Part shown: positions 18,836-29,178 of the stretch, in pieces | Layout: each line of letters begins with the position of its first letter | How positions within the stretch are numbered: the first letter of the stretch is position 1 | Source of the DNA: Falsiroseomonas bella | GTDB lineage: Bacteria > Pseudomonadota > Alphaproteobacteria > Acetobacterales > Acetobacteraceae | Direction: 5' to 3' | Assembly: GCF_003173615.1 (NCBI RefSeq) | Contig: NZ_QGNA01000002.1 | Location: 248,001 to 312,000, forward strand | DNA: 64,000 nt | The notes under the pieces: generated by a model | The model's database searches: none | The model's input: the letters and a program-made list of their open reading frames with translations, nothing else | What the model was told of the DNA's origin: nothing | Translations under genes and position numbers: made by a program

Positions 18836-20079
18836 CCGCGCGAGAGTTCCCTGCCCACGCGGCGCTCGGCATCGGCCAGCGCCTGGCGCGCGCTCTTGCG
18901 GCCGAGCAGCGCGCTCTGCAGCTCCGGCCAGAAGGCGTCCTTCACCCGCGCATCCTGCGGCAGCGGCCAGTTGCCCACCATCTTGTCGGTGTGCTCGATC
19001 TGGGTCTTCAGCACGTCATGGACCAGTGGATCGGCGGTGCGCAGCGAGGCCAGCAGCGCCTCGTCCACCGCCGTGTTGCCCGTCAGGATGCGCCGCTGCG
19101 TCGCAAGCTGGTTCGCCTGCTCGTTGGCCGTGACGTGCTTCACGAAGGCCCAGGCGAGATCCGGGTTGCGCGATCCCTGCGACACGCCGAGCCCGTGGCT
19201 GTTCGGCGTGGAGTAGTTGCCCGGCGCATGCGCCACGCCGAGCGTCTCGCCATTCACCCAGTTGCCCTGGCCGCGGATGAAGAAATAGGCCGGGCTGTGG
19301 GCGTGCAGCATGCCGACATTGCCCGTGGCGAAGGCGCCGTTCGGCTCCACCCAACGGCCCGTCCAGGAGATCTTGTTGATCGCGCCGCTCTCGCTGGCCC
19401 GCGCCAGCTTCTCCACCACCTCGATCGCCTTCGGCGTGTTGAAGGCAGGCCGCTTCAGGTCGGGCGTCAGCAGATTCACGCCGTTCATGGCGAAGAGCGG
19501 CCAGTAGAGCCAGTCGAAGTTCAGGGTCAGGAAGCCCGTGGCATCGCCCTGCGCCATCTTTCCGGCATGGGCCAGGATCTCGTCGAAGCTCTGCGGCGGG
19601 CCGGACAGGCCGGCGCGCTGGAACATGGTCTTGTTGTAGAACAGCAGAGTCTTGGTGATGTAGAAGGGCAGCATCCAGTTCTTGCCGCCTAGCGTCCAGT
19701 TCGACAGATAATTGGCGTTGAAGCGGTTCTTCACGTCGGCCTCCGCGGCCAGCCGCGGCGTCATGTCCATCAGGACGCCATTCGCCGCGTACTCCATCCA
19801 CAGCGCGCCCTGCGTGTTGATGACGTCGGGCGGCGTGCCGGCGGCGAGCTGCGTCTGGTAGAAGGCCGGCAGCTCCGGCCCCTTCTTGTCCAGCCACTCG
19901 ACCTCGGCGCCCGGATTGGCGCGCTGGAAGCTGGCGATCCAGCCGCGGATCAGCGGCTCCTGGTCGATGATGTTCCAGGTCAGGAAGCTGATCCGCCGCG
20001 TCGTCTGGCCGATGGCCGGGGCGGCGAGCGCGGCCGGCAGGGCCGCCGAGGCTTTCAGAAGCGTGCGCCTGGCAAGCAT
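18832..20079 (-). CDS. Extracellular solute-binding protein, family 1 (sugar)
   Basis: Periplasmic receptor of 415 residues for the CUT1 transporter. The N-terminus has a twin-arginine-like signal (RRTLLKAS followed by a hydrophobic stretch and APAIGQ), and the mature part has family-1 features such as ISFLTWNIIDQEPLIRGWI and PDVINTQG. The start at 20079 is preceded by GAGGAGGAAG. A 55-bp gap separates it from the upstream dehydrogenase gene, so it could also have its own promoter. Ligand not predictable; the neighbouring NagB-like and deacetylase genes point to an amino sugar. Confidence 0.9.
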   Translation of the reverse strand: MLARRTLLKASAALPAALAAPAIGQTTRRISFLTWNIIDQEPLIRGWIASFQRANPGAEVEWLDKKGPELPAFYQTQLAAGTPPDVINTQGALWMEYAANGVLMDMTPRLAAEADVKNRFNANYLSNWTLGGKNWMLPFYITKTLLFYNKTMFQRAGLSGPPQSFDEILAHAGKMAQGDATGFLTLNFDWLYWPLFAMNGVNLLTPDLKRPAFNTPKAIEVVEKLARASESGAINKISWTGRWVEPNGAFATGNVGMLHAHSPAYFFIRGQGNWVNGETLGVAHAPGNYSTPNSHGLGVSQGSRNPDLAWAFVKHVTANEQANQLATQRRILTGNTAVDEALLASLRTADPLVHDVLKTQIEHTDKMVGNWPLPQDARVKDAFWPELQSALLGRKSARQALADAERRVGRELSRG

Positions 20080-20134
20080 GGTCCGTTCTTCCTCCTCGTT
20101 TCGCCCGTGCCGGGCGTGATAGCTGTTGCGCAGC

Positions 20135-21169
20135 CTAGGCTGAGACGGCCGTTTCGTTCCAAGGAATCTCACGCCCCTCGCGGGCAGATCGTTCGGCCAG
20201 CAGGCAGCAGCGCACGGCGTCGCGCGCCGCCTCTGGCGGCACCAGCGCGCGGCCGGCCCGGAAACCCTGCACGGCCTGCTCGGCCTGCGTCACCAGTTCG
20301 AAGACCTCGCCGCTCTCCCCGAGCGGCAGCGCCTCGGCCTGCTCGCCGGGCTGGGCGCGGCCGCGGAACAGGTGCAGGCTGGCCGCGGGTGCGAAGCTGC
20401 GGTCCATCGCGGCGGACCAGAGGCTGCGGATTGCGCCGGCTTCGCCCATCACATGCACCGCGACGTGATGCTCGAAGCCGCCCACCACCGTGTTCAGCGT
20501 CGCGAATTGTCCTCCGTCGAAGCGCAGCGTCACGGCCAGCGCTTTCGGCATGGCGGGGTCGCCCGAGGCGAGCGCACGCAACGCGACCGGCCGCCCCCAG
20601 CTTTCGCCGTACCACAGCAGCAGGTCGAAGAAATGCACCGGCTCCTCCAGGATCCAGGAGCCGACGCGGCCGAGGTCGTAGCGCCAGCCGCCCGAGCCGG
20701 TGCGGTAGGGGAAGCGGAAGAGCGAGACGCTCGCATGCCGCGTTTCGCCGATCGCGCCCTCCGCGATCAGCGCCTTGATCCGCCCCCATTGCGTCGAGAC
20801 GCGCAGCTCATGCCCGATGGTCAGCACGCGGCCGCTGGCCCTCGCCGCGGCGATCAGCGCATCGCAATCCGCCAGCGTCAGCGCCATCGGCTTCTCGAGC
20901 AGCACATGCTTGCCGGCGCGCAGCGCCGCCAGGCCGAGATCGGCATGCAGCGCGTTCGGCGCGGCGATCACCACGGCCTCGATCGCCGGGTCGGCGAAGA
21001 CCGCGGCCGGATCGCGATGCACCGCGATGCCGGGCCGATCGGCGGCGGCCTGTGCCGCGCTGGCCTCGCCATGCGCCACGACGGCGACGAGCTCGGCCGA
21101 GGGCGCTTGGTCCAGCGCGCGCGCATGGTGCCGGCCCCACGCCCCGTAGCCGATCAGCGCGACGCGCAT
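20135..21169 (-). CDS. Gfo/Idh/MocA-family sugar oxidoreductase
   Basis: NAD(P)-dependent oxidoreductase of 344 residues. The N-terminal Rossmann motif is VALIGYGAWGRHHARAL and the family EKP motif appears in LLEKPMALTLADC with the catalytic lysine. These enzymes oxidise or reduce a hydroxyl of sugars, inositols or amino sugars. The ATG shares one base with the stop of the NagB-like gene. It probably acts on the sugar imported by the adjacent transporter. Confidence 0.9.
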   Translation of the reverse strand: MRVALIGYGAWGRHHARALDQAPSAELVAVVAHGEASAAQAAADRPGIAVHRDPAAVFADPAIEAVVIAAPNALHADLGLAALRAGKHVLLEKPMALTLADCDALIAAARASGRVLTIGHELRVSTQWGRIKALIAEGAIGETRHASVSLFRFPYRTGSGGWRYDLGRVGSWILEEPVHFFDLLLWYGESWGRPVALRALASGDPAMPKALAVTLRFDGGQFATLNTVVGGFEHHVAVHVMGEAGAIRSLWSAAMDRSFAPAASLHLFRGRAQPGEQAEALPLGESGEVFELVTQAEQAVQGFRAGRALVPPEAARDAVRCCLLAERSAREGREIPWNETAVSA

Positions 21170-21998
21170 CACGCCAGCGTCGCCCCCGGCATGCGGGTGA
21201 CCTCCTCTGTCACCACCAGCGCGCAGTCGGGATGCCGCTGCGCGTAGCTCGCGGGCACGGCGGGCGTGACCGGCCCGTGCAAGAGCTTCCGCACCATCGC
21301 CGTCTGCCAGGGACGGTTCATGAACAGCCGCAGCTTCCGCGCGCCCAGGATCTCCTTCATGCCCACCGTCACGGCGTATTCGGGGATCAGGTCGATGGCC
21401 CCGCGCGTGGCGGTGACGGAGTTGATCGTCCGCGTCTCCCGCGTCAGGCGTTGCACGCGCGTCGGCCGCTGCGCGAAGGCCTCCACATCCACGACCTCCC
21501 CGGGTTCGGGCGGCTCGTTGAAGGCGATGTGGCCGGCAATACCGACGCCGCCGAAAGCGACATCCACGCCGCCATGCCGCGCGATGAGCGCCGGCACTGC
21601 ATCCAGTGCGTGCGGATCGGGAAAGACGATGCGCGGCGCGCGGCCCGGCGGCATCGCCGCCGTCATGCGCCGCTCCATGTGGCCGCGGAAGGAGAGGGGA
21701 TCGGTCTCGGGTATCCAGTCGCCTGCGGGCGTCAGGTATTCGTCCATGCCGATCATCACGAGGTCGGCGAGCGACTGGTCCTGCTCGGCGCAGAGCCGCG
21801 CCAGCACGTCGTATTGCCCGACCGGGCCGACCGGCACGATGAACACCACCGTCTCGCGCCCGGCCGCCTTCGCCAGGCGGCACTCCGCAAGCAGCGCCTC
21901 CGCGAAGGCCTGGGTCAGCGCGGCGGCGTCGGGCACCACGCGCACCGGGATGCGCGTGCCGCGGCCGAGATCCTCCGGCCGGATCGCCAGCACCTCCG

Positions 21999-22002
<4 letters not shown>
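21169..22002 (-). CDS. Glucosamine-6-phosphate deaminase/6-phosphogluconolactonase-like protein
   Basis: Protein of 277 residues in the NagB family. MIGMDEYL matches the NagB region holding the deprotonating aspartate, and GGVGIAGHIAFNEPP matches the active-site loop. In NagB this loop reads with an aspartate before GHIAFNE; here it is alanine, so ring opening or the exact reaction may differ. The start overlaps the ABC ATPase stop by four bases. With the transporter and the deacetylase it supports an amino sugar pathway, but a variant substrate is likely. Confidence 0.8.
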
Positions 22003-23057
<1,055 letters not shown>

Positions 23058-23210
23058 TGCCGTTCCGCTTCCTTCCCCTTCAGGATGCTAGGCGTCTGCC
23101 GGCGCGCCGTGCAAGCGGGGTGGGCGCGCCGGGCCTGGCCCCGGCGGGCCGCAGGGGGTTGCGGCCCCCCGCCCAACCCGCTAGGAACCCGGCCGCTTCC
23201 GTGTCGGCCC

Positions 23211-23286
<76 letters not shown>

Positions 23287-23354
23287 GCCAACCCCCTGAT
23301 CCGTAAGGCTCCGCGAGGACTCGAAGGGAGCGCCGCGACCGCCCGTCGCGCTTT

Positions 23355-23373
23355 CCTGTGTCAGGATCGTGCC
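23355..23373 (+). repeat. Candidate arm-type site, left end
   Basis: 19-bp sequence CCTGTGTCAGGATCGTGCC, 69 bp inside the left repeat and overlapping the integrase stop codon. It recurs in direct orientation with one mismatch at 62685-62703, 128 bp inside the right repeat. In the excised circle the two would flank the crossover core, as arm-type binding sites of tyrosine integrases do. Function is inference. Confidence 0.4.
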
Positions 23374-24710
23374 TCGGCGCGGCCCGCGAAGAACGCCCGG
23401 ACGAGCGGCGCGAGCTTATTCGGCAGCAGGTGGATGTAGCGCTCGACGCTCTCGAGGCTCTTCCAGTCGCCCCGCTCCTTCACGCGCAGGATGTCGCGGT
23501 CGTCCGCGTAATCCCAGCTCGCGCTGGTATGCCGCAGCGGGTGCATCGTGAGGCGGCGGGCGTCGGGGATCTTGAGCTCGACGGCGATTTCCCGGAGCAC
23601 GCGGTTCATCTTCTTCCCGAGGGCACCCGGGTCGGGGAACGGCGTCCCGTCGGCGGTCCGGAAGACCGGGCCGTGCGAGATGCCGGTGAGCGCGCGGTAT
23701 TCCCGCAACGCCTGGACGGTGCGCGGGCGCATCTCGGGGATCAGGCGCTCGCGGGTCTGGCCGGGCAAGGACTTCACCCGCCCGAGCAGCATGGAACCCC
23801 GCTCCAGGTCCACATCCGACCAATGCAGCCGGTGGAAATCCCCGCGTCTCGGGCCCTCGCAGACCCCCACGACGAGGACGACGACGAGCGTGTGCTCGCC
23901 CCTGGCCTTCGCCACCTCGATGATGCGTTCGGCGTCGTCGGGCCTGAGGCAGACCTCGCGCCGTTTGGAGACCGGGATCGGGTCGAATTCCGGCCTGAAG
24001 CAGCCGCGCGTGGCCCCGAGCCGTCGCGCCGCCAAGTTCAGCACGGCCTTCGCCGGAATCACGACCTCCCGGCCGAAGGACACAGCGGGTATCGTGTCGG
24101 GAGGCGCCTTCCCACGGCGTTCCGCCCGCTCGGCTTTCGCGCTGAGAACCTTTGGGCGAACGACCTCCTTCAGGAAGTTCGCGGTTATGTCCTCGCACCT
24201 CGTGTCTGGCCCGATCAGGCCGAGCAGCCTCTTCACGCGTGTCTCCGTATCTGGCGATCTGGCCTCGTCCGCGAGGTAGACCTGCACCGCCTCGCCGAAA
24301 GTCGCCTTGGGGGGCGCGTCGCGTACCTCCGGCTCGACTAGGAGCACCGCCACGGGCGGCGGCGGCGGCGGCGCGGCGGGTGCGCGCGGGGGCGGCAGGA
24401 CGACGCCGTCGAACCTCGCGTCAATCTCCCTCAGGGCGTCGGCCAGGTGGCGATGGGCGCGATCGCGGTCGGTCTCCCCGGTCGTCCGGCGGACCCTTGT
24501 CCCGCGATACGTCCCCACGACCTGCCAGATGCGCCCCCGGCGCTTCAGGTGCAGCCCCTTCGCCAGGCTGCCCCGGCGCCTGCGTCGTCCGCCCTCCGGG
24601 TTCGACAGTCCCCGTCCTGTCTGCATCGCCGCCCCGCGTGTCGCTTCCACGTCGCGCGCCGCGTCTCCCCTCGGGGTTCCGGCAGCGCCGATCAAGTCAC
24701 GTACGTCCAT
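23361..24710 (-). CDS. Tyrosine site-specific integrase of the island
   Basis: Phage-type integrase of about 450 residues. An N-terminal arm-binding-like segment (RRGRIWQVVGTYRGTRVRRT) precedes a core-binding and a catalytic domain with the conserved arginine in CEGPRRGD, HPLRHT (His-x-x-Arg), the later histidine/tryptophan region GDWKSLE and the nucleophile tyrosine in VERYIHL. It recombines the 51-bp tRNA-Thr core. The reading frame is open to 24806; ATG 24710 is taken as start, with ATG 24626 (preceded by GGGGCGG) an alternative. The long Arg/Gly/Pro-rich N-terminus is unusual and favours a downstream start. Confidence 0.92.
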   Translation of the reverse strand: MDVRDLIGAAGTPRGDAARDVEATRGAAMQTGRGLSNPEGGRRRRRGSLAKGLHLKRRGRIWQVVGTYRGTRVRRTTGETDRDRAHRHLADALREIDARFDGVVLPPPRAPAAPPPPPPVAVLLVEPEVRDAPPKATFGEAVQVYLADEARSPDTETRVKRLLGLIGPDTRCEDITANFLKEVVRPKVLSAKAERAERRGKAPPDTIPAVSFGREVVIPAKAVLNLAARRLGATRGCFRPEFDPIPVSKRREVCLRPDDAERIIEVAKARGEHTLVVVLVVGVCEGPRRGDFHRLHWSDVDLERGSMLLGRVKSLPGQTRERLIPEMRPRTVQALREYRALTGISHGPVFRTADGTPFPDPGALGKKMNRVLREIAVELKIPDARRLTMHPLRHTSASWDYADDRDILRVKERGDWKSLESVERYIHLLPNKLAPLVRAFFAGRAEARS

Positions 24711-25186
24711 CGGGCGGTCATTCCAAGCATCTGTTTTTGCTTGATGAATCCCCGTCTCAAGTACTGCTCCGACGCGGCCAGGAACAGTCCGCGCAATTGC
24801 GACCATTTGATTTCAAAACCGGCCGCCGTCGCGCCGACGCAAGCCATCCTGTTGTTGGCAATGCTGCACGACTACGGAAGAATGCTGATGCCGCATCGGC
24901 TGCGCCCTTGCCGATCACGGGGCGATTCCCCAGGCGCGTCCCCGGATGCGCCGTCGGCCTGGGCTTATCCCGGGGAGTCCAAGCCCGGCTTCGGGCGGTC
25001 CCCGGGCGGCGCGGAGGCGCCGCCTTCCGGCTGAAGGACTGCGCAAGGTCGGGCGGAAGACCCTGCGCGGCCACCGCCCGATCACGGGCGCGCGAGGAGG
25101 CTGGCGGCGCGTCCGGGGCGGGTGCCGGGCTTCGTGTTGACAAGCAGGCAGCCCGGCGCCGGGAATTCACCGGCGCGATGCGGCGT
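24711..25186. other. Region between the two integrases, no gene recognised
   Basis: No open frame here has convincing protein-like composition; the longest are Arg/Ala/Pro-rich shadows. An eight-base-pair GC hairpin (25005-25024) is present without a T-run. The segment 24712-24860 is visibly richer in A/T than its surroundings and may hold the integrase promoter. Confidence 0.5.
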
Positions 25187-26249
25187 TCATGCCTCGGCCG
25201 GACTGGCGAGCCGCCCCCAGAACCGCTCGATCTCCGGCGCCATCCCGGGTGGTGCGAGGTGGGCGTAGCGGTCCGCCATCTCGAGCGACTCCCAGGCGCC
25301 CTCCTCCTTCAGCCGCTTCAGGTCACGGTGGACGCAGTAGTGCCAGCTCGCCCAGGAGTGCCGGATCATGTGCAGGGTCACGTGACGGTCGATCCCGGCG
25401 GCTCTGGCGATCTTCCTGAACGCCTTGTTCAGCTGAGCGCCGGAGACCTTCGGGTCAGGGTGCCACTCGCTGCCATCGGCGCGCCGGAACACCTGCCCGC
25501 TGGACGAGACCGCACGCTGGCGCTGCAGCGCCGCCACGGCGCGCGGCTCCAGGTCGCCGAGGCGGTCCTTCACGTCGCCGGAGCTGGCCTTCACGTCGCG
25601 CAGCGTGGCCCGCGCGTAGCGGAGCTGGACGTATTTTCCAGTCCAGGTTCAGCGTCTCGCCGCGGCGCGGACCGACGCAGAACATAAACTCGAATAGCGG
25701 CGCCAGGTGCGGCGGCGACGCCGCGACGATGGCCTCGGCCTCCTCGGGCGTCAGCCACTCCTTCCGTCGCTTGCCCTGGCGGATGCTCTCGAACACCGGC
25801 AGGCGGCACCAGCCCCGGATCGCGCCGTGCCGCAGCACGGTGCGGACCGGCGAGACGACCTCCCGCAGCCGCGTCGTGTCGGCCGCGCCCGGCCGCAGCA
25901 GGTCCTCGCACGCCTCGTCCAGCAGCTCCTGGTTCACGTCGTCGCAGCGGATGGCCTGCCGGTTCGTGCGCTTCAGGAAGTCCAGGAAGCGGTTGAGCCT
26001 CCGCTTGGTGTCGTCGGACCTCTCCCGCTTCAGGTAGCTCAGCGCCGCCTCGGCGAAGCCGCGCGAGGCCGTCACCCCGTGGACGGCTCCCCGGTAGATC
26101 TCCGCTTCGCGCGCCGCGCGCCTCTCCTCCGCGAGGGCGGGGTCGTCCGTTCCAGTGCTCTCTCGAACGCGTTGGCCGCGCACGGTCCCCGAGAGCCAGA
26201 GGACGCGGGTGCCGGGGCGGGAGACGACCTTGAGGGGCATCGGAGACAC
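25187..26249 (-). pseudogene. Second tyrosine integrase, broken by a +1 frameshift
   Basis: Two overlapping frames together encode one phage-type integrase of about 350 residues. The N-terminal piece carries the catalytic arginine in CVGPRRGETLNLDW; the C-terminal piece carries HMIRHSW (His-x-x-Arg) and the tyrosine in MADRYAHL. The frame breaks at a run of four T on the + strand (25634-25637); removing one base joins TLNLDWK to YVQLRYARATL, as expected for the family. So it is either a recent knockout in a homopolymer or a sequencing error. It lies downstream of an excisionase-like gene whose 3' tail it overlaps by 178 bp. Confidence 0.85.
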
Positions 26250-26572
26250 TCGATCAGGTGGTTGAGGGCGACGGGGTCGAAGCGCACGCGGCGACCAGCC
26301 CGGATGACCGGCGGCTGGTGTCGGGCGACAAGCGCGCGCAGCGTCCGCTCGGGAATTCGGAGGTGGCTCGCCGCGTCGGCGAGCGTCATCAGCCCGGTCG
26401 GCGACGCCCGCGCCTCAGGGGGTCTCGACGCCTCAACCGATGGCGTCAGGCGGTCCTCTTCCCGTTTGCCCGTTCGCAGCGACGGGGGACGGTCACGCAT
26501 GAGCAGCGCCGTCTCCGCCTGGGCGCGCGCGAGCGACGCGTGCAGCGCGCCCGTTTCGGTGACGGCCCTCAT
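26072..26572 (-). CDS. Excisionase-like helix-turn-helix protein
   Basis: Protein of 166 residues with a central MerR/Xis-type winged helix: MTLADAASHLRIPERTLRAL followed by the wing APPVIRAGRRVRFD-like stretch (residues about 62-105). Such proteins bind near attachment sites and steer integrases toward excision. The ATG overlaps the stop of the AAA+ protease gene (ATGA). The last 60 residues are Ser/Arg/Pro-rich and overlap the start of the broken integrase, so the functional protein may be the HTH part only. Could instead be a simple repressor of the operon. Confidence 0.7.
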   Translation of the reverse strand: MRAVTETGALHASLARAQAETALLMRDRPPSLRTGKREEDRLTPSVEASRPPEARASPTGLMTLADAASHLRIPERTLRALVARHQPPVIRAGRRVRFDPVALNHLIECLRCPSRSSPAPAPASSGSRGPCAANAFERALERTTPPSRRRGARRAKRRSTGEPSTG

Positions 26573-28584
26573 TGACGGCTTCCGGCGACGATGCGCTGGA
26601 CCTCCTCGCCGCTCAGCGTCTCCCGGTCGATGAGCGCGCGGGCGACCTCCTCGACGGCAGTCTCATGCTTCTGCACGAGCCGCATCGTCGTGGCGTAGCC
26701 GTCCGCCATCAGGAAGCCGACCTCGCGCGCCAGCGTCTGGTCGACAGCAAGGAGTTGCGGCACCCGCTCCACCGACGGCAGGCCCTTCCAGATCGGTGGC
26801 TCCACACCGTCGGTGCCGAGACCGAAGGCGGTCACCGCGACGGTCGCGATCCAGGTCGCCTGCGCGATGTCGCTGGTCGGCGATCCGCCCGCACCTGCCG
26901 ACACTTCGTTCAGCAGCAGATGCTCGGCGGCGCGTCCGGCCAACTTCTCGGCGATGGCGTTGACGATGACCTCGCGGGTGACGTGGCGGTCGCCCTCGGC
27001 GGAGTTGAAGCCGAACTCCGAGGCGACCGTGCCGAGGGTTCCCCGGTCGAGGGTCGCCTTCGGCACCGAGACCGAGCGCAGCGCGCCGGGTCGGTTCAGC
27101 GCGATGACCACGGCGTGGCCCCCCTCGTGGATGGCGACGCGGTGCCGCGTCGCGTCGGGAACCGGCGTCGCCCTCCCGATCTCCGCTTCGAGGTCGGCCA
27201 GCATGGGGCGGCGGTCCTCGCGCCGGGCACGGCGGCGCATGCCGCGGACGGCCTGCTCGACGTGCGCGCCGCTGAGCCCGACGCAGGCACGAGCGAGCCA
27301 CGACACGTCGACCTCCTTCAGGTCGTCGGCGAGGTGGTGGCGCAGGATGCCCGTCAGCGCCTCGGCGTCCGGCAGTCCGATGCCGACGATGCGGTCGAGC
27401 CTGCCGGGACGGAGCAGCGCCGGGTCGATGGCATCCGGCCGATTGGTCGCCGCGACCACCACGACACCCTCGCGCGACTGGGCGCCGTCGAGGAGTTCCA
27501 GCATCGCGTTCAGCACCTGCACGCTGTAGTCGCGGTGCCGGGCGTCGAAGGTCGCGCGGTTGCCGACACCGTCCACCTCGTCGATGAGGAGGATGCAGGG
27601 CGCGGATCTCCTCGCCTCGTCGAAGGTCGTCCGCATCGCTTTCAGCATGTCCCCGAGGTGCCCGGTGCCGGACGCCTGCCAGGCGCCCAGGCTGCCGATG
27701 ACGAGCGGAATCCCGCACGAGGCGGCCAGGGCGCGGGCGAAGGTCGTCTTGCCCGTGCCGGTGGGACCGGCGAGCAGCACGCCCTTGTCCACGTCGCGCC
27801 AGGGCAGTCGTCCCGCGCGGTAGGCGCCGAGGTCGTGGCGCAGGTCCAGGCCCCAGCGCACCGCCTCGTCCATGCCATGCAGGTCTTCGAGCCGGGGAGC
27901 ATCGGGCGTGGTTCCGGTCCGCGCCGACGCCAGCGACAGGGCGCGCCGGAGATGGCCGTCGGGGTCGCGGCCCGGGCGGCAGGCCAGCAGCAGGTCGCCT
28001 GGCGTCACCAGGCGCGCCTCGGCGTCGTCCGGTACGAACGAGGGCGCCGCCCCGTGGTGCAACGCCATCGCCTCGACGAGGGCGGTTCTGTCCGGTCGCG
28101 GCAGGACCACGTGCCGGTCGGCCGAGCGCAGCAGGTCCGCCGGGAGGCAGCGCCCCGGCTCGGGGCTGAAGGCGTAGACCTGCCTGCCCCGCGACAACGC
28201 GCTCCCGATGCGGGCCGTCGTCTCCAGTGGATTGCCCTTGGGCGGTTCGTTGCGCCGAAACTCGAGCCAATCCTCACGCGGCGGGTCGGCGTCGTCCCCG
28301 TCGTCGGGGACGGCCTCGGTCGCGCGGACCTCGGCACGCCACGCCTCGGCGACCGGGTCGGTCCAGTCGCTGTCGGGGACCTCGACCACGACGACCGCCG
28401 CCGGGGCCAGCGCGATCTCCTTCAGCTCCGGCTCGTCCGCCAGCGCCCGGCGCACCAGGGCGCGGGCGGCGGCCTGAACCGGGCAGACCCGGTCGTGCGG
28501 GCCGTCGTGCGCCGCAGCGTCGGCGCCGACCAGCAGCGCTTCCACGAACTCGCTCCGCGAGCCGTCTTCCTTCCTGTCGGTCAT
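26569..28584 (-). CDS. Soluble FtsH-like AAA+ zinc metalloprotease
   Basis: Protein of 671 residues with an AAA+ domain and a peptidase M41 domain, as in FtsH, but without any membrane helix. Walker A GPTGTGKTTFARAL near residue 275, Walker B ILLIDEVDGV near 333, sensor AATNRPDAIDPALLRPGRLDRI near 380, HEGGH zinc site near 485, and the third ligand aspartate in SPTSDIAQATW. The first 240 residues are unique and acidic. It should be an ATP-driven cytoplasmic protease with a dedicated substrate. It lies 11 bp after a DUF6634-like gene and overlaps the excisionase, so it may degrade an island regulator such as the excisionase or a repressor; that is inference. Confidence 0.88.
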   Translation of the reverse strand: MTDRKEDGSRSEFVEALLVGADAAAHDGPHDRVCPVQAAARALVRRALADEPELKEIALAPAAVVVVEVPDSDWTDPVAEAWRAEVRATEAVPDDGDDADPPREDWLEFRRNEPPKGNPLETTARIGSALSRGRQVYAFSPEPGRCLPADLLRSADRHVVLPRPDRTALVEAMALHHGAAPSFVPDDAEARLVTPGDLLLACRPGRDPDGHLRRALSLASARTGTTPDAPRLEDLHGMDEAVRWGLDLRHDLGAYRAGRLPWRDVDKGVLLAGPTGTGKTTFARALAASCGIPLVIGSLGAWQASGTGHLGDMLKAMRTTFDEARRSAPCILLIDEVDGVGNRATFDARHRDYSVQVLNAMLELLDGAQSREGVVVVAATNRPDAIDPALLRPGRLDRIVGIGLPDAEALTGILRHHLADDLKEVDVSWLARACVGLSGAHVEQAVRGMRRRARREDRRPMLADLEAEIGRATPVPDATRHRVAIHEGGHAVVIALNRPGALRSVSVPKATLDRGTLGTVASEFGFNSAEGDRHVTREVIVNAIAEKLAGRAAEHLLLNEVSAGAGGSPTSDIAQATWIATVAVTAFGLGTDGVEPPIWKGLPSVERVPQLLAVDQTLAREVGFLMADGYATTMRLVQKHETAVEEVARALIDRETLSGEEVQRIVAGSRQ

Positions 28585-28595
28585 GGCGCGCCCCC

Positions 28596-28949
28596 TCAGT
28601 GCCGGGCGGGCTTGCGGAAGGGGACGGCGACCGAGGCGTGCGGCCGCCCGAGCGCGTAGAGGCGCGACAGGGTCCGGGCGAAGCCGAGACCCGGCGCGAG
28701 CGCCCAGACATCGCTGGTCCGGACGGTCGGGCCGCCTAGGACGGGGTGGCCGCTGACCCGCCCGGTCAGGCAGGGCACCGGGCGCTGGGACAGGGTCCAG
28801 CCGTCGAGGAAGGGGGCATCGCGCAACTCGGCGTCTGTCGGCAATCCGCCGCTGGCCAGGCGCTTCAGGTCGTCGAGCAGCGCCGCGAGGCGTGCGATTT
28901 CGGCATCGGCGGCGCCCATGTCGGCGCCCGCCTTGGTGATGAGGATCAC
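28596..28949 (-). CDS. Small protein resembling DUF6634 family
   Basis: Protein of 117 residues with the conserved block ELRDAPFLDGWTLSQRPVP, GHPVLGG and RTSDVWALAPGLGFARTLSR, the pattern I associate with DUF6634. No enzymatic motif. The GTG start follows GGAG eight bases upstream. It is the first clear gene of the mobility operon, about 210 bp from a predicted promoter/LexA box. Function unknown; it may deliver substrates to the AAA+ protease encoded 11 bp later. Confidence 0.6.
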   Translation of the reverse strand: MILITKAGADMGAADAEIARLAALLDDLKRLASGGLPTDAELRDAPFLDGWTLSQRPVPCLTGRVSGHPVLGGPTVRTSDVWALAPGLGFARTLSRLYALGRPHASVAVPFRKPARH

Positions 28950-29163
28950 TGTGGTTCTCCGCTCCGTGGTGTGTCCGGGGCCGTCGAGGACGGCTGGCCG
29001 CGGACGCCGACCGGGGCGGAGGGACCGCTACCCGATCAGGCGACCGAGGCGCGGAGCGGTATTCGGCGGGGCAGGAGGATGAGCAGCGCCGACGCGGACG
29101 CCGGGGCGAAGGTGCCCTGTCGGGAGGTGGTCCGGCGTCGGGAAGGGCGCGGGCTCATGACGA

Positions 29164-29178
29164 GAACGAATACAGAAC
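29164..29178 (-). promoter_or_regulatory. Candidate LexA (SOS) box upstream of the mobility operon
   Basis: On the minus strand the sequence is GTTC-TGTATTC-GTTC, a perfect match to the alphaproteobacterial LexA site GTTC-N7-GTTC. It overlaps the -10 element of the predicted leftward promoter, the position expected for repression. Confidence 0.6.

Noticed and set aside
25005-25024. Terminator between integrases
   Set aside because: Strong GC stem but no T-run on either strand; not enough to call a terminator.
24757-25170. A 137-residue minus-strand ORF between the integrases
   Set aside because: Composition is Arg/Ala/Pro/Ser-rich without any fold-like pattern or ribosome site; typical high-GC shadow frame.
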